This document shows positions 42,995 through 51,602 of a stretch of 51,602 nt of DNA, one piece after another. Under the pieces are notes generated by a model. The model did not search any database. It saw only the letters and a list, made by a program, of their open reading frames with translations, and had not been told where the DNA came from. The stretch's first letter is position 1; each line of letters begins with the position of its first letter. This stretch comes from Oscillospiraceae bacterium (lineage in GTDB: Bacteria > Bacillota_A > Clostridia > Oscillospirales > WRJC01): the NCBI GenBank assembly GCA_009782405.1, contig WRJC01000022.1, forward strand, positions 1-51,602, written 5' to 3'. The translations under genes were made by a program, and so were the position numbers.

Positions 42995-44959
42995 TCACAG
43001 CAATTTTTCCATTGCCGACTGCAATTTTTGCCTTTGCCCGGCCGCCGAATTTTCATCTTTCGCCGAGAGCAAATAATATATCTTGATTTTAGCTTCGGTG
43101 CCCGAGGGGCGGACAAATACTTTGCCGTTATCCAAAACGAAGCACAGCACGTCGGATTTGGGCAGCCCGGTGGGTTTATTATCGTCGCTGTAATCTATGA
43201 TGCCCGAGATTTTGCATCCGCCGAGTTCCGCGGGCGGGTTTTTCCTCAGCTTGTCCATCGCATTTCGCATTTTCTCCGCCCAATCAATTCCGTTTATTTT
43301 TATGTTTTGGGTCGTTTCGCTGCAATACCCGTAATCCTCGTACAATTTTCCCAGCGCATCGAAAAGCGTCATGCCCTTTTTGCTGTAATATGCAGCCATT
43401 TCCACCGTGAGCGCCGAAGCGGAAACCGCGTCTTTGTCCCTGGCATATGTGCCCGCGAGATAGCCGTAGGATTCCTCGAAGCCAAAAAGGAAAGTGGCGT
43501 CGCCGCTTTGCTCGAATTCTTTTATCTTTTCGGCGATGAATTTGAACCCGGTGAGCACTTTTTCGATCTTCACCCCGTTTTTCCCGCAGATTTTCGAGGC
43601 GAGTTCGGTGGAGACTATCGTGGTGACCACGCAGTCAGTGGGCTTCAGGCTCCCGTCCTCTTTTTTCGCGGCGATTATATAGTCGAGCAGCAGCGCCCCG
43701 ATTTGGTTTCCCGTGAGGGTCCCGAATTCGCCGTTTGTCTCGGCGGCCACCCCGAGCCTGTCGCAGTCGGGGTCGGTGGCGATCACGAGCGAGCAGTTTT
43801 CTTTTTTCGCGGTTTCGATGCCGAGTTCAAACACTTCCGGATCTTCAGGGTTGGGTTTTTCGAGTTTGGGGAATTCGCCGTCGGGAATCATTTGCCCTTC
43901 GACTGCCACCAAGTTTTTCAGCCCCATTTGCCTGAGCGCTTCCGGCACCATTTTATAGCCCGCCCCGTGGAGCGGGGTGTATGCCACTTTGAATTCGGGG
44001 GCCTTCCTTATCGCCTCCGGGCGCGCGCTTCGGGCCAGCACGTTTGAAAGATACTCCCGGTCGAATTCTTCGCCGATTGAAACTATTCTGCCCTGTTTCA
44101 TCATCTCGCCGTAGTGGGAGCTCAAAACCCCGGAAAAGATGTCGGTTTCGTTTATGGCGGCCAAAACGGTTTCGGCATGGTCCGGCGGAAATTGCCCCCC
44201 GTCCTCCCAATAGGCCTTGTAGCCGTTGTATTGCTTTGGGTTGTGCGAAGCGGTTATGTTTATGCCCGCCGCGCAGCCGAGATGCCGTATGGCGAAGGAG
44301 AGCTCGGGGGTTGGCCTTATGCCGTCGAAAATATATGTTTTTATTCCGTTCGCGGCCAAGGTTTTGGCTGCTTCCTTGGCAAAAAGCTCGGAGTTGTTCC
44401 TGGAGTCGTAGGCGATGACGGCGCCTTTGTCCTCATATTCCTTGCCTTTGGATTTTATGAGGCCGGCTATGGCCTGGGTGACATGTTTTACCACGTAGAC
44501 GTTCATGCTGTTTGTCCCGGGGCGCATGAGGCCGCGAAGCCCCCCCGTCCCGAATTCCAGCGGGGCCAAAAACCACTCCTTTATTTTCTTTTCGTCCCCT
44601 CCGATTTCGGCGAGATCCGCCTTTGTCTTGGCGTCGAGCCCGCGATAGCCCATCCATTTTTCGTAATTTTTCAAGTAATCCGGTTTTTCCTCCCGATCCA
44701 TCAGCGCCGCGGCTTGCCCCAAGGCGATTGCGAGCTGGTCGGGGCAGGAAGTCCCCTTTCGCCCGCACAATATCCCTTCCAACTTTTCTATCGCATCTTT
44801 TGCTTCCATTCCCGCCACGAGCTTGGATATGCCTTGCGTGTTTCCGGCGCAGCCGCCCACGAATTTGGCCCGTTCTATTATGTCCGATCCGTTTTCCCGC
44901 TTCAATTCGAGCTCGATCTCGCTCGAGCAGGTGCCTTTTGTTTTGTACCGATATACCAT
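42995..44959 (-). CDS. Phosphoglucomutase/phosphomannomutase fused to an N-terminal TSCPD domain
   Basis: A 654-residue protein. Residues 1-88 match the small TSCPD family (YKTKGTCSSEIELEL, VGGCAGNTQGISKLVAGM, GILCGRKGTSCPDQLA), usually a free-standing protein. From about residue 95 (YLKNYEKWMGY) a full alpha-D-phosphohexomutase follows: catalytic serine loop GINITASHNPKQYNGYK, metal loop ATDPDCDRLGV, sugar loop FGFEESYGY and phosphate loop VRPSGTEAKIKIYYL. It interconverts hexose 1- and 6-phosphates. The frame is continuous across the joint, and AGGAAGG precedes MVYRYK, so the fusion appears real. TSCPD function is unknown; conserved cysteines suggest metal binding. Confidence 0.9.
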   Translation of the reverse strand: MVYRYKTKGTCSSEIELELKRENGSDIIERAKFVGGCAGNTQGISKLVAGMEAKDAIEKLEGILCGRKGTSCPDQLAIALGQAAALMDREEKPDYLKNYEKWMGYRGLDAKTKADLAEIGGDEKKIKEWFLAPLEFGTGGLRGLMRPGTNSMNVYVVKHVTQAIAGLIKSKGKEYEDKGAVIAYDSRNNSELFAKEAAKTLAANGIKTYIFDGIRPTPELSFAIRHLGCAAGINITASHNPKQYNGYKAYWEDGGQFPPDHAETVLAAINETDIFSGVLSSHYGEMMKQGRIVSIGEEFDREYLSNVLARSARPEAIRKAPEFKVAYTPLHGAGYKMVPEALRQMGLKNLVAVEGQMIPDGEFPKLEKPNPEDPEVFELGIETAKKENCSLVIATDPDCDRLGVAAETNGEFGTLTGNQIGALLLDYIIAAKKEDGSLKPTDCVVTTIVSTELASKICGKNGVKIEKVLTGFKFIAEKIKEFEQSGDATFLFGFEESYGYLAGTYARDKDAVSASALTVEMAAYYSKKGMTLFDALGKLYEDYGYCSETTQNIKINGIDWAEKMRNAMDKLRKNPPAELGGCKISGIIDYSDDNKPTGLPKSDVLCFVLDNGKVFVRPSGTEAKIKIYYLLSAKDENSAAGQRQKLQSAMEKLL

Positions 44960-44986
44960 AACATTGCCTTCCTTTCAAAATTATTT

Positions 44987-45069
44987 AGTTATCAGTTGTC
45001 AGTTGTCAGTTGTCAGTTTTCAGCGGAACGAGGGGAACGAAGAGAACTATTAACTGATAACTGACAACT
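44987..45069. repeat. Tandem heptamer repeat with inverted arm
   Basis: Five head-to-tail 7-base units (AGTTATC, three AGTTGTC, AGTTTTC) fill 44987-45021. Two units in reverse orientation (GATAACT and GACAACT) lie at 45056-45069, so the whole can fold into a large hairpin. The middle has GGAACGA twice. The right arm overlaps the last bases of the WG-repeat gene. Resembles dispersed heptameric repeats seen in other genomes; origin unknown. Confidence 0.75.
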
Positions 45070-46645
45070 ACGTTACTTTTATCCGCCGCCTGATTTTGTT
45101 TATTATCGTCCAGCCCTGGTCTTTTTCGAAAAGGGCGACGATCCCGCCGGTGCAGTTTGAGATGGCGTCGTATTTGAACCTCGTTATGAGGTTGCCTTTT
45201 GTGTCGATCAGCGCTTTCTTCCCGTTTGCGAGCCCGATTGCCGCCACCCCTTCGTAGAAGGGCTGCGCGTATCTGTAAATGGGCTGCGCCACCCATTCGC
45301 CCAAGTAGTTCATGAATCCGTAATACCCGTTTTTCTCCAGCAATATCATCCCGTTTGAATACGACTTTATATTGTAGTCGTCGGGGATATAAAAAGGGGC
45401 GCCGTAGAGGTTGACTATGAGCTCGCGCTCCACGAGCGTGTTTCCCCTCCAGTCGAACTCGCGCTCGTACACCCTTGTCAGCCAATGGTCGAAATAGAAG
45501 AAGCCGAGATGGTTTTCGGTGGGTTCGTCGGGGGCGAAATAACTGTAATCCCAAGGCAGGTAGTTGTTTCCGTATATGTCCAAAAAAGAAAATTTTTCGC
45601 CCCTGGTGGATTCTTGGCAGGTTATGCCCACGCCCTGGCTGTAATTGTAGGCTTTCAGGTAAATGTTTGGTATCGAGGCTTCATCTGTGCCCGCGAGGTT
45701 GTATCCCCATTTGCGGGCAGCCGGGCTGTACGCCCTGTCGAGCCCGCCGGCGCCGTCTGCCCCGTAATATGACGGGTACATGAAAGGCACTCCCCTGTCC
45801 CCGAGAAGCTCGTCGAATTGGATGGAAACGAAAGCGGGACCCCCGGTTTCCGAACCGGCCGGGTCGTAGATCCAATATGTGCCCGCCGTCTTGAAAACGG
45901 TCCTGCCGTACTCGTCGCGCATCTTCAAAATTTCCAGATCCATCGAGCCGAACTCGCGCGTTACGATTTTGGCGGAGGCGTCGCAAAGTATCTCGGATTC
46001 GCCGTCCCTAACGATTATATAGTCCATAAACGGCTCCACGGAGAGCTTGCTCGCCCCGGAGGACGATATTCTCTGGGAGGCCGGGAGCTTTGCCTGGGGG
46101 CTGGCCTGCGCGAACTTGTATTCGTACAAAAGCGGCGCGGCGGGCAGCTCCAAAACTTCGCCCTCGGGAGTTTTGGCTTTTATTTCGCCGATTTCGTTTT
46201 TGTAGCGGGTTATTTCGGCGTTTATCTGCTGCTCATCGTAGGGTTCGTACACGCCGTCGGAAACCGCGAACCCCAATCGCGCCATTTCGGCCGAGAAAAT
46301 CTCGAAGGCGAGGGGGGATTCCGTGGTTTCGACATACACGTTTTCATCTTCGCCGGTTGTGGCCTCGATCAAATCGTCGGGATCGACCACCACCCCCACG
46401 TTGGTTATGTCCTCGGTCGCCTCCTCGGTGACGGTTTCGGTTGTTTCCCGGTCCGGCAAGATTATCTCGTATTGCAGCTGGGCGCTTCCGGGTTTTCCCC
46501 TGTCATAAAACCAAAGCTCGAAATCGCCCCTCGAATACGAAATGGCGTAACCCGTGAAAGCCAAAAGCAAAGCGGTCCCTAAAATGTGTATGACCAATAT
46601 TTTTACGCTCAGGCGGAACTTGAATTTTTTTATGCTTATGTACAT
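45068..46645 (-). CDS. Membrane-anchored WG-repeat protein
   Basis: A 525-residue protein with one N-terminal helix (about residues 14-36) and a long extracytoplasmic part. After a Thr/Glu-rich stretch (residues 66-112) and a charged segment, the C-terminal third carries WG-type beta repeats (NGYYGFMNYLGEWVAQPIYR, YAQPFYEGVAAIGLANGKKA, LIDTKGNLITRFKYDAIS). WG repeats are found in surface or envelope proteins with binding or scaffold roles; no enzyme motif was seen. The gene is divergent from the lipoprotein pair. The 181-base intergenic region 46646-46826 is A+T-rich without a convincing promoter. Confidence 0.78.
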   Translation of the reverse strand: MYISIKKFKFRLSVKILVIHILGTALLLAFTGYAISYSRGDFELWFYDRGKPGSAQLQYEIILPDRETTETVTEEATEDITNVGVVVDPDDLIEATTGEDENVYVETTESPLAFEIFSAEMARLGFAVSDGVYEPYDEQQINAEITRYKNEIGEIKAKTPEGEVLELPAAPLLYEYKFAQASPQAKLPASQRISSSGASKLSVEPFMDYIIVRDGESEILCDASAKIVTREFGSMDLEILKMRDEYGRTVFKTAGTYWIYDPAGSETGGPAFVSIQFDELLGDRGVPFMYPSYYGADGAGGLDRAYSPAARKWGYNLAGTDEASIPNIYLKAYNYSQGVGITCQESTRGEKFSFLDIYGNNYLPWDYSYFAPDEPTENHLGFFYFDHWLTRVYEREFDWRGNTLVERELIVNLYGAPFYIPDDYNIKSYSNGMILLEKNGYYGFMNYLGEWVAQPIYRYAQPFYEGVAAIGLANGKKALIDTKGNLITRFKYDAISNCTGGIVALFEKDQGWTIINKIRRRIKVT

Positions 46646-46826
46646 TTGGCAACAATGTGTCCCTCGTTTAAATTTTGTCCATTTTTGTATTGTAACACAA
46701 AATTATTATATAAAATTTAACATATGGTAAAACTATATTAAAAAATAATGACATAACGGTCTGCATTTTTGTGGTATCATCATAATATCAACAATATATC
46801 AACAATAAAAACGATGGTGCGAAAAA

Positions 46827-47462
46827 ATGATTTTCAAGGATTTCCGCAAAATATTATCCGTTTTTGCCGTTTTCGCCTTGCTTTCCGCTTTGTCTTGCGG
46901 CGACGGCGCCCTAAAATTCAAAAACGACGGGGACACGGGCAACCTGATCGACGAGGAAAACGGCAGGTATTACATATACTGCAGGGGGTATTTGCAAGCG
47001 GCCGCCATAAAACCCGCCCTTTACGCCAGGGGGGATCGCGGGGAAAAACTGTACGAAGTGGACGGCCTCGACCCGGCCAAATGGCTCAGCGAGGACATAA
47101 GCCAGGGAATCGCCTTTTTATTCAGGGAAGAGGGAACAGACGAACCCAAGTTCGCGGAATTTGAAACCGAAAAAATCGTCATAACCATGACCGAGGAAAT
47201 CAGCGTGGCAATCGGCCAGATAGTCGATCCGGAAACCGTCGCGATGGTCGTTTCCGACTACATCGGAAACAAAAGCGCGCCCTACCCGGAGATCGTCGAG
47301 GATTGGTACAATTTCCTGTTCGAGTCAAAAAAACACAGCGGCATATATTACGTGCTGCAATATTTGGTGGACGAAAAAAACAATGCGTTTCTGTTCAACA
47401 GGTGGACGGGGCGCTGCGTGAGCTGCGGATACAAGATGTTCGCCGCGACCGGCACAGACTGA
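46827..47462 (+). CDS. Lipoprotein of unknown function upstream of a binding protein
   Basis: A 211-residue protein with a lipoprotein-type signal (KILSVFAVFALLSALSC), then a mature part rich in acidic residues. No family was recognised. The GGTG before the ATG is a weak ribosome binding site. It ends 20 bases before the solute-binding protein gene, so the two are probably one operon. The conserved-looking C-terminal CVSCGYKMF has a Cys-x-x-Cys pair that could bind a metal. Confidence 0.65.
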   Translation: MIFKDFRKILSVFAVFALLSALSCGDGALKFKNDGDTGNLIDEENGRYYIYCRGYLQAAAIKPALYARGDRGEKLYEVDGLDPAKWLSEDISQGIAFLFREEGTDEPKFAEFETEKIVITMTEEISVAIGQIVDPETVAMVVSDYIGNKSAPYPEIVEDWYNFLFESKKHSGIYYVLQYLVDEKNNAFLFNRWTGRCVSCGYKMFAATGTD

Positions 47463-47482
47463 AATTTGGAGGAAAGAAATCA

Positions 47483-49267
47483 ATGATGAAAAAGGCGATA
47501 TCGATGATTTTGATTTTGGCTTGTGCGCCTGTGCTGTTTTCCTGCCGGAACATATCGGCTCAGGATTTCGGCCCCGACGACATAGTGAACATAATCGAAG
47601 TGATATTGAAAAAGGACGACCGCGCCCCCGAAGCGGAAACCGAACCCGCCGGAACCGAAGAAACGGAAGAAACAGAAAAAACCGAAGAAATTGCCAAAAC
47701 CGGGGAAAGCGGGGAAAACCCGCAGTCCGAAATCTCAGGCAACTCCGAGGAAAGCGAAGCTTCCGCACAACAAACAACGGAGACCGCGACCGAAAAAACC
47801 TCGGAAGAACCTACAAAACCCGAGGAAACCACAAACCCGCATTACGAAAAGGGCGAAGCCACAATCATCAACATACGCGACATTTTCCCCGAAGCCCCGG
47901 AAAAATTTTGGGAGATCGCCTATCCCGAATCTGTGCCCCTGCTCGATTCCGCGAAAAAAAGCATAAAAAACCTCGCGGGGTTTTCGGCGCGGGATTTCAA
48001 GGGATTTTCTTTTTACATAGCCACCACCGATTCCAAGCTGTTCACGCCGTTCTACGGAGGAGGGGCGCTTTCCGATGCTCGCAGGTACAGGACCGAGATA
48101 GTCGAGGCCGAATGCAACGCGCAAATAATCACTTTGGAAAAACCGAAGGAAACCATGGTGCAAAATATAAAGCTCGCGGCCCAGGCTGACGATTTTTATT
48201 CCGACATCCTGTGCGTGCCCTTTGACGTGCAGTCCGACCTGATTTTGAACGGGCTTGTGGTGAACCTCAAAAAAGTCCCGTTTTTGAATATAAACGCCGA
48301 ACACTTCAACGCTTCCGCCACTGAGGCTTTCACAGTCAACGGAAATATTTTCGGATTGGTGTCGGATTTGACCTTCGACCCTGCGACTGTATACGCCGTA
48401 TTCTACAACAGGACGCTCGCGGCCAAATACAATTTGGCCGGCCCGCTTGCAATATACAAAGACGGAGCTTGGAATTGGGACGCGATGTTCTCCGTTTCGA
48501 AGGAATTCGCGGCCGCCGCGGCGGACCTGGACGGGGGGCGGCTGTATTCGATCGGACTCGACGGGGAAAGCGACGATGTGGCAAATGGATTGTTTGTCAC
48601 TTCCGGAAACAAATATTTCACGAAAAGGGATTACAGCTACCCGATTATGAATTATGCGAATGACAAAACCATGACGCTCATACAAGCGCTTTCGGAAATT
48701 TTGGCCCCCCCAAAAGAAAGCGGGGTTGAAAACTATTTGAACGGCGGCAAAGCCGCCCAAAAAAGGGCGTTTTCCTCAGGGAACATGCTGTTCTCGATTT
48801 CAAGGCTCGAAATGCTGCCGGACATCACGGATTCGAAATTTGACTGGGGGCTTTTGCCGGTGCCTTCGACGGACTCGAATTACGCGGGCCGCTTTTCGTT
48901 TGCGGGAAGCGACGCGCTATGCATCTCGGCGCTCCAAACGGCGAGAAACACCGAGGCGTGCGGCATTATGATCGGGGCGCTTTCGACCGCTTCGCACATG
49001 ATGCTAAAAGACATATACGTGAAAGATCAGATGACTTTTCACCTGAGGGATGTGGACAGCGTGGGCATACTCGGCGAAATTTTGGAAAACATAACTTTCA
49101 ACCAGTACAATGCCTTTATGACAGTGCCCGAAATACGCGACGCCACAGTTCGGGTCATAAGGGATGCCGCGAGCAAAAAGAGGGATTTTTCGGATGGGTA
49201 CGAAATATCCAAAGCGGCGCTAAACAAATTTTTCGCAAGTTCCCCGCCGTTTTTGGGCAGGGGCTGA
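47483..49267 (+). CDS. Extracellular solute-binding lipoprotein with Thr/Glu-rich linker
   Basis: A 594-residue protein: signal MMKKAISMILILACAPVLFS followed by Cys (FSC lipobox), then a low-complexity Glu/Thr/Pro linker (about residues 50-125), then a family 1 type binding-protein body (TEIVEAECNAQIITL, FGLVSDLTFDPATVYAVFYN, GAWNWDAMFSVSKEFAAAA, SDALCISALQTARNTEACGI). The chosen start has a TTTGGAGG site 20 bases after the previous stop. No permease gene lies near. The long linker may lift the domain through a thick wall. Ligand unknown. Confidence 0.83.
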   Translation: MMKKAISMILILACAPVLFSCRNISAQDFGPDDIVNIIEVILKKDDRAPEAETEPAGTEETEETEKTEEIAKTGESGENPQSEISGNSEESEASAQQTTETATEKTSEEPTKPEETTNPHYEKGEATIINIRDIFPEAPEKFWEIAYPESVPLLDSAKKSIKNLAGFSARDFKGFSFYIATTDSKLFTPFYGGGALSDARRYRTEIVEAECNAQIITLEKPKETMVQNIKLAAQADDFYSDILCVPFDVQSDLILNGLVVNLKKVPFLNINAEHFNASATEAFTVNGNIFGLVSDLTFDPATVYAVFYNRTLAAKYNLAGPLAIYKDGAWNWDAMFSVSKEFAAAAADLDGGRLYSIGLDGESDDVANGLFVTSGNKYFTKRDYSYPIMNYANDKTMTLIQALSEILAPPKESGVENYLNGGKAAQKRAFSSGNMLFSISRLEMLPDITDSKFDWGLLPVPSTDSNYAGRFSFAGSDALCISALQTARNTEACGIMIGALSTASHMMLKDIYVKDQMTFHLRDVDSVGILGEILENITFNQYNAFMTVPEIRDATVRVIRDAASKKRDFSDGYEISKAALNKFFASSPPFLGRG

Positions 49268-49304
49268 AATGGCGGAAAAACAATGCAAGACGGAGGAATT
49301 TTTT

Positions 49305-51440
49305 ATGCAGGACAAACTTTTCAGCCGATTTGAAAACCCGCCGCATGAGTGCGGCTCGATTCCAAAATGGATCTGGAACATCGAAACCGAAAAGATATCG
49401 GAGGAGGAGATAAGGCGCCAGTTCGCCGGCTTCGCGGAGCGCGACGGCTACACGGGCGTGATGATCGTGATCTGGAACAACAGCGGCTATATGGAGGATC
49501 TGTTTTTTGAAAAATATGAAATGGCGCTGCGCGCCGCCAAGGAGGCGGGGCTCGATATAGTGCTGTGGGACGAGAACGGGTTTCCCAGCGGCCACGCGGG
49601 GGGCATAATCGAGCGCGACCACCCCGAGCATACCGCCAAACGCTTGGATATGTTTTGCCAAAAGGCGCAAAGCGGGCAAAAATGCAGCTTCGAGCTGCCC
49701 GGGGGGAGCGCATTTTTGGGAGCTGTGGCGATGGATCCGCAGAACTTTGAGCGCATCGATATTTCCGGTTCGGCGAGTATCGCCGAGGGCTCGGTTCTCT
49801 GCGAGGCGCCCGCCAAGGGCGGAGATTGGCAGATTATGGTTTTTGCGCTTGTGGCCGACGAGCCTTGCAATCTGGCCTTTTCCAAGCGCCGCTTGATCGA
49901 CTATCTGTCCGAAGAGGCTGTGAAAGCTTTCATAGATGTCACCCATCAGGCGTATTACGACCGCTTTCCCGAATATTTCGGTTCCGTGATCAAATACGCC
50001 TTCTACGACGAGCCCTCGTTTTGGCATATCAAAGAAAGCCGGATATGGACGGGCGATTTCAACAAAAAATTCAAGGAAAAACACGGCTACGACCCCACGC
50101 CGCTGTACCCCGCGCTGTTTTTGGACATCGGGCCGGACACCGCCTCGGCCAGAAACGCGCTGCACTCGCTGCGGGCCGAATTGTATTCAACTTGCTATAT
50201 ACAAACGATGCAGAAATGGTGCGCCGCGCACGGCATACAGCTCACCGGCCATATGGATCAGGAGGAAATACTCTCCCCCGTGTCCATAAGCGGAGATTTG
50301 ATGAAGGTGTTCGAGCACCAGGATGTGCCCGGCGTTGACCAGATTTTCAAATACGGGCGCGCCTCCGCGGCCTACAAGCTCGTGAGCTCGGCGGCCAATA
50401 ACTACGACAAGCCGGCGGTGATGTGCGAGGTTTTCGGAGCGATGGGCGAGGATATGCCGATAGAGAACCTGTATAAGGAGGCGATGGACCAGTTTGCCAA
50501 GGGCATAAATTTCATGGTGCCACACGGCACCTGGTACGACGGCGAAAACAACGTCATCTTCCCCCCCGAGCTCTCATTCAGGAGCAAAAAATTCGGGCCC
50601 GAGCTGCCAAAATACAACGCCTATGTGAAAAAGGCCTCGGCGCTTTTGCGCGGGGGCAGGCATATATGCGACATAGCGGTGCTATACCCGATCGCCGACT
50701 TGCAGGCGTGGCACAAATTCGGCGAGGGCGACCCTTACCTCGGCGCAAATATCGCCGAACACGTGAACTATATGCAAATCGGCGAAGCGCTCTCGCTCGA
50801 CATACGCAAGGATTTCACATATCTCCACCCGGAAGTCTTATCGAAAAGATGCAGCCTCGAAGAGGGCCGGATCGTGTTAAACAACGCGGAAAACCGCGAG
50901 GAATACAGAGTGGCCATACTCCCCTCGATGGATGTGATACATTTGGAAACTCTCGAAAAACTGCGGCAGTTCGCCAAGGGCGGCGGCCATCTCATCGCAG
51001 TCGGGCATCTGCCAAGAAAATCGGCGGAACTTGGCGGCGACGGCAAAGTATGCGAGATCGTGGCCGAGCTGTTCGAAAAGGGCGGATGCCGCCACATCGA
51101 AAGCTTCGATATGCAGGCTTTGTCCGGCGCGCTTGGCGACACCGGCATAATATTCGACGTCGAGTGCCAGCCTATCGAAGCCGCCGGGGGAAACTTCACA
51201 TATATACATAAAGAGATCGGCGGGCGCGACATATATTTCTTCGCCAACTCGAGCGACAGGCAGGCGGCAGCCGACGTAAGATTGAGAGGCGCGAAAGCGC
51301 TCGAACTCTGGGATCCGCACGCAAGCGAGCCAATGCACGGGCGGGCCATATCCGCTCCCGGTTTTTTCAACGCCCCAAAAACGACGGCGCTTTTTGTCAC
51401 CCTCGATCCGGCAAAATCGGTGTTTTACGTGAGCAGCTGA
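49305..51440 (+). CDS. GH106-like glycoside hydrolase (putative alpha-L-rhamnosidase type)
   Basis: A 711-residue cytoplasmic enzyme. The N-terminus (PPHECGSIPKWIWNIETEKI, then EEEIRRQFAGFAERDGYTGVM) and DIVLWDENGFPSGHAGG, YAFYDEPSFWH and GMNFMVPHGTW-like region (KGINFMVPHGTWYDGENNVI) match the barrel of GH106-like proteins, and a beta-rich C-terminus ends it. GH106 members remove alpha-L-rhamnose from pectin-type glycans. The start at 49305 was preferred over an in-frame ATG at 49269 because GGAGG lies eight bases upstream. Substrate is inferred. Ends at a strong terminator. Confidence 0.72.
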   Translation: MQDKLFSRFENPPHECGSIPKWIWNIETEKISEEEIRRQFAGFAERDGYTGVMIVIWNNSGYMEDLFFEKYEMALRAAKEAGLDIVLWDENGFPSGHAGGIIERDHPEHTAKRLDMFCQKAQSGQKCSFELPGGSAFLGAVAMDPQNFERIDISGSASIAEGSVLCEAPAKGGDWQIMVFALVADEPCNLAFSKRRLIDYLSEEAVKAFIDVTHQAYYDRFPEYFGSVIKYAFYDEPSFWHIKESRIWTGDFNKKFKEKHGYDPTPLYPALFLDIGPDTASARNALHSLRAELYSTCYIQTMQKWCAAHGIQLTGHMDQEEILSPVSISGDLMKVFEHQDVPGVDQIFKYGRASAAYKLVSSAANNYDKPAVMCEVFGAMGEDMPIENLYKEAMDQFAKGINFMVPHGTWYDGENNVIFPPELSFRSKKFGPELPKYNAYVKKASALLRGGRHICDIAVLYPIADLQAWHKFGEGDPYLGANIAEHVNYMQIGEALSLDIRKDFTYLHPEVLSKRCSLEEGRIVLNNAENREEYRVAILPSMDVIHLETLEKLRQFAKGGGHLIAVGHLPRKSAELGGDGKVCEIVAELFEKGGCRHIESFDMQALSGALGDTGIIFDVECQPIEAAGGNFTYIHKEIGGRDIYFFANSSDRQAAADVRLRGAKALELWDPHASEPMHGRAISAPGFFNAPKTTALFVTLDPAKSVFYVSS

Positions 51441-51487
51441 AAAGATTGAAAAATTATTTCATAAAGCTAAAAGGAAATGATGGAAAT

Positions 51488-51522
51488 AATCCGATATAAA
51501 GTATTTTATGTCGGATTTTTTT
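51488..51522 (+). terminator. Rho-independent terminator after the GH106-like gene
   Basis: AATCCGATATAAA (51488-51500) and TTTATGTCGGATT (51505-51517) pair in a 13-base stem with one G-T wobble and a four-base loop, followed by seven T residues. The remainder to 51602 is A+T-rich with no gene visible. Confidence 0.9.
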
Positions 51523-51602
51523 GCAAATAAAAAATTTATGTTACAGGCGAATAAAAACGCATTTTGAAACGATTATATATCGAACATGTTCAAAAACAGC
51601 AG

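Noticed and set aside
44987..45069. CRISPR array
   Set aside because: Units are seven bases with no spacers, and there are no cas genes.

Overview
The window comes from the chromosome of an anaerobic, low-to-mid-GC Bacillota, most likely an uncultured member of the class Clostridia. The signs are the dnaA-dnaN-recF-remB-gyrB-gyrA order, RemB (a Bacillota protein), RNase M5, sigma-A promoters with 17-bp spacers, purine-rich ribosome binding sites, lipobox lipoproteins and a PQTG-type cell-wall sorting signal. The class assignment is inferred from gene content. No rRNA, tRNA or CRISPR array was seen.

Positions 1-8.2 kb, almost all on the minus strand, hold an unknown lipoprotein, a uroporphyrinogen-decarboxylase-family enzyme and two substrate-binding lipoproteins without permeases, then rnmV, holA, a HIT protein and a Uma2 nuclease. 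Positions 8.1-18.7 kb are the replication core: gyrA, a PfkB sugar-phosphate kinase lodged between the gyrase genes, gyrB, remB, recF, dnaN, oriC and dnaA. The dnaA-dnaN gap carries a DnaA-box cluster and, next to dnaN, a box/GC-spacer/trio/AT-rich arrangement like the basal unwinding element of Bacillus subtilis.

Positions 18.7-23.2 kb carry an acetamidase/formamidase-family enzyme, a cytoplasmic FG-GAP protein and a cell-wall-anchored sugar-binding-type protein. Positions 23.3-28.1 kb form a more A+T-rich accessory island: an ANT(6)-type aminoglycoside adenylyltransferase, a decayed restriction-modification pair (frameshifted nuclease, methyltransferase missing its AdoMet motif I), an IS607-type element with frameshifted tnpA and truncated tnpB, a PIN-domain fragment, and a structured stretch resembling a TnpB-element right end.

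Positions 28.2-40.1 kb hold catabolic genes (aldo/keto reductase with ferredoxin tail, GH36-like and GH4 glycosidases, a sulfatase-fold hydrolase with an altered nucleophile motif) and serA. Among them, at 31.3-35.8 kb, lies a tightly overlapping six-gene minus-strand operon: a BioB/HydE-like radical SAM enzyme, a Tes/MJ0619-like multi-cysteine radical SAM enzyme, an isoprenylcysteine-methyltransferase-like membrane enzyme, a DUF4395 protein, an Lgt-like protein lacking key Lgt catalytic residues, and a small membrane protein. This is the best candidate for an undescribed system, plausibly a membrane lipid or lipid-anchor modification pathway.

Positions 40.0-42.9 kb hold jag, yidC, yidD, rnpA and rpmH. 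Normally this block lies beside dnaA and diverges from it; here it is 21 kb away and points the same way as dnaA. A single inversion between about 18.7 and 42.9 kb would explain this. The last 8.6 kb carry a phosphoglucomutase fused to a TSCPD domain, a heptamer repeat, a WG-repeat membrane protein, two lipoproteins (one a solute-binding protein) and a GH106-like glycosidase ending at a strong terminator. Overall this looks like a plant- or host-glycan-degrading anaerobe whose origin region has been rearranged and colonised by mobile DNA.
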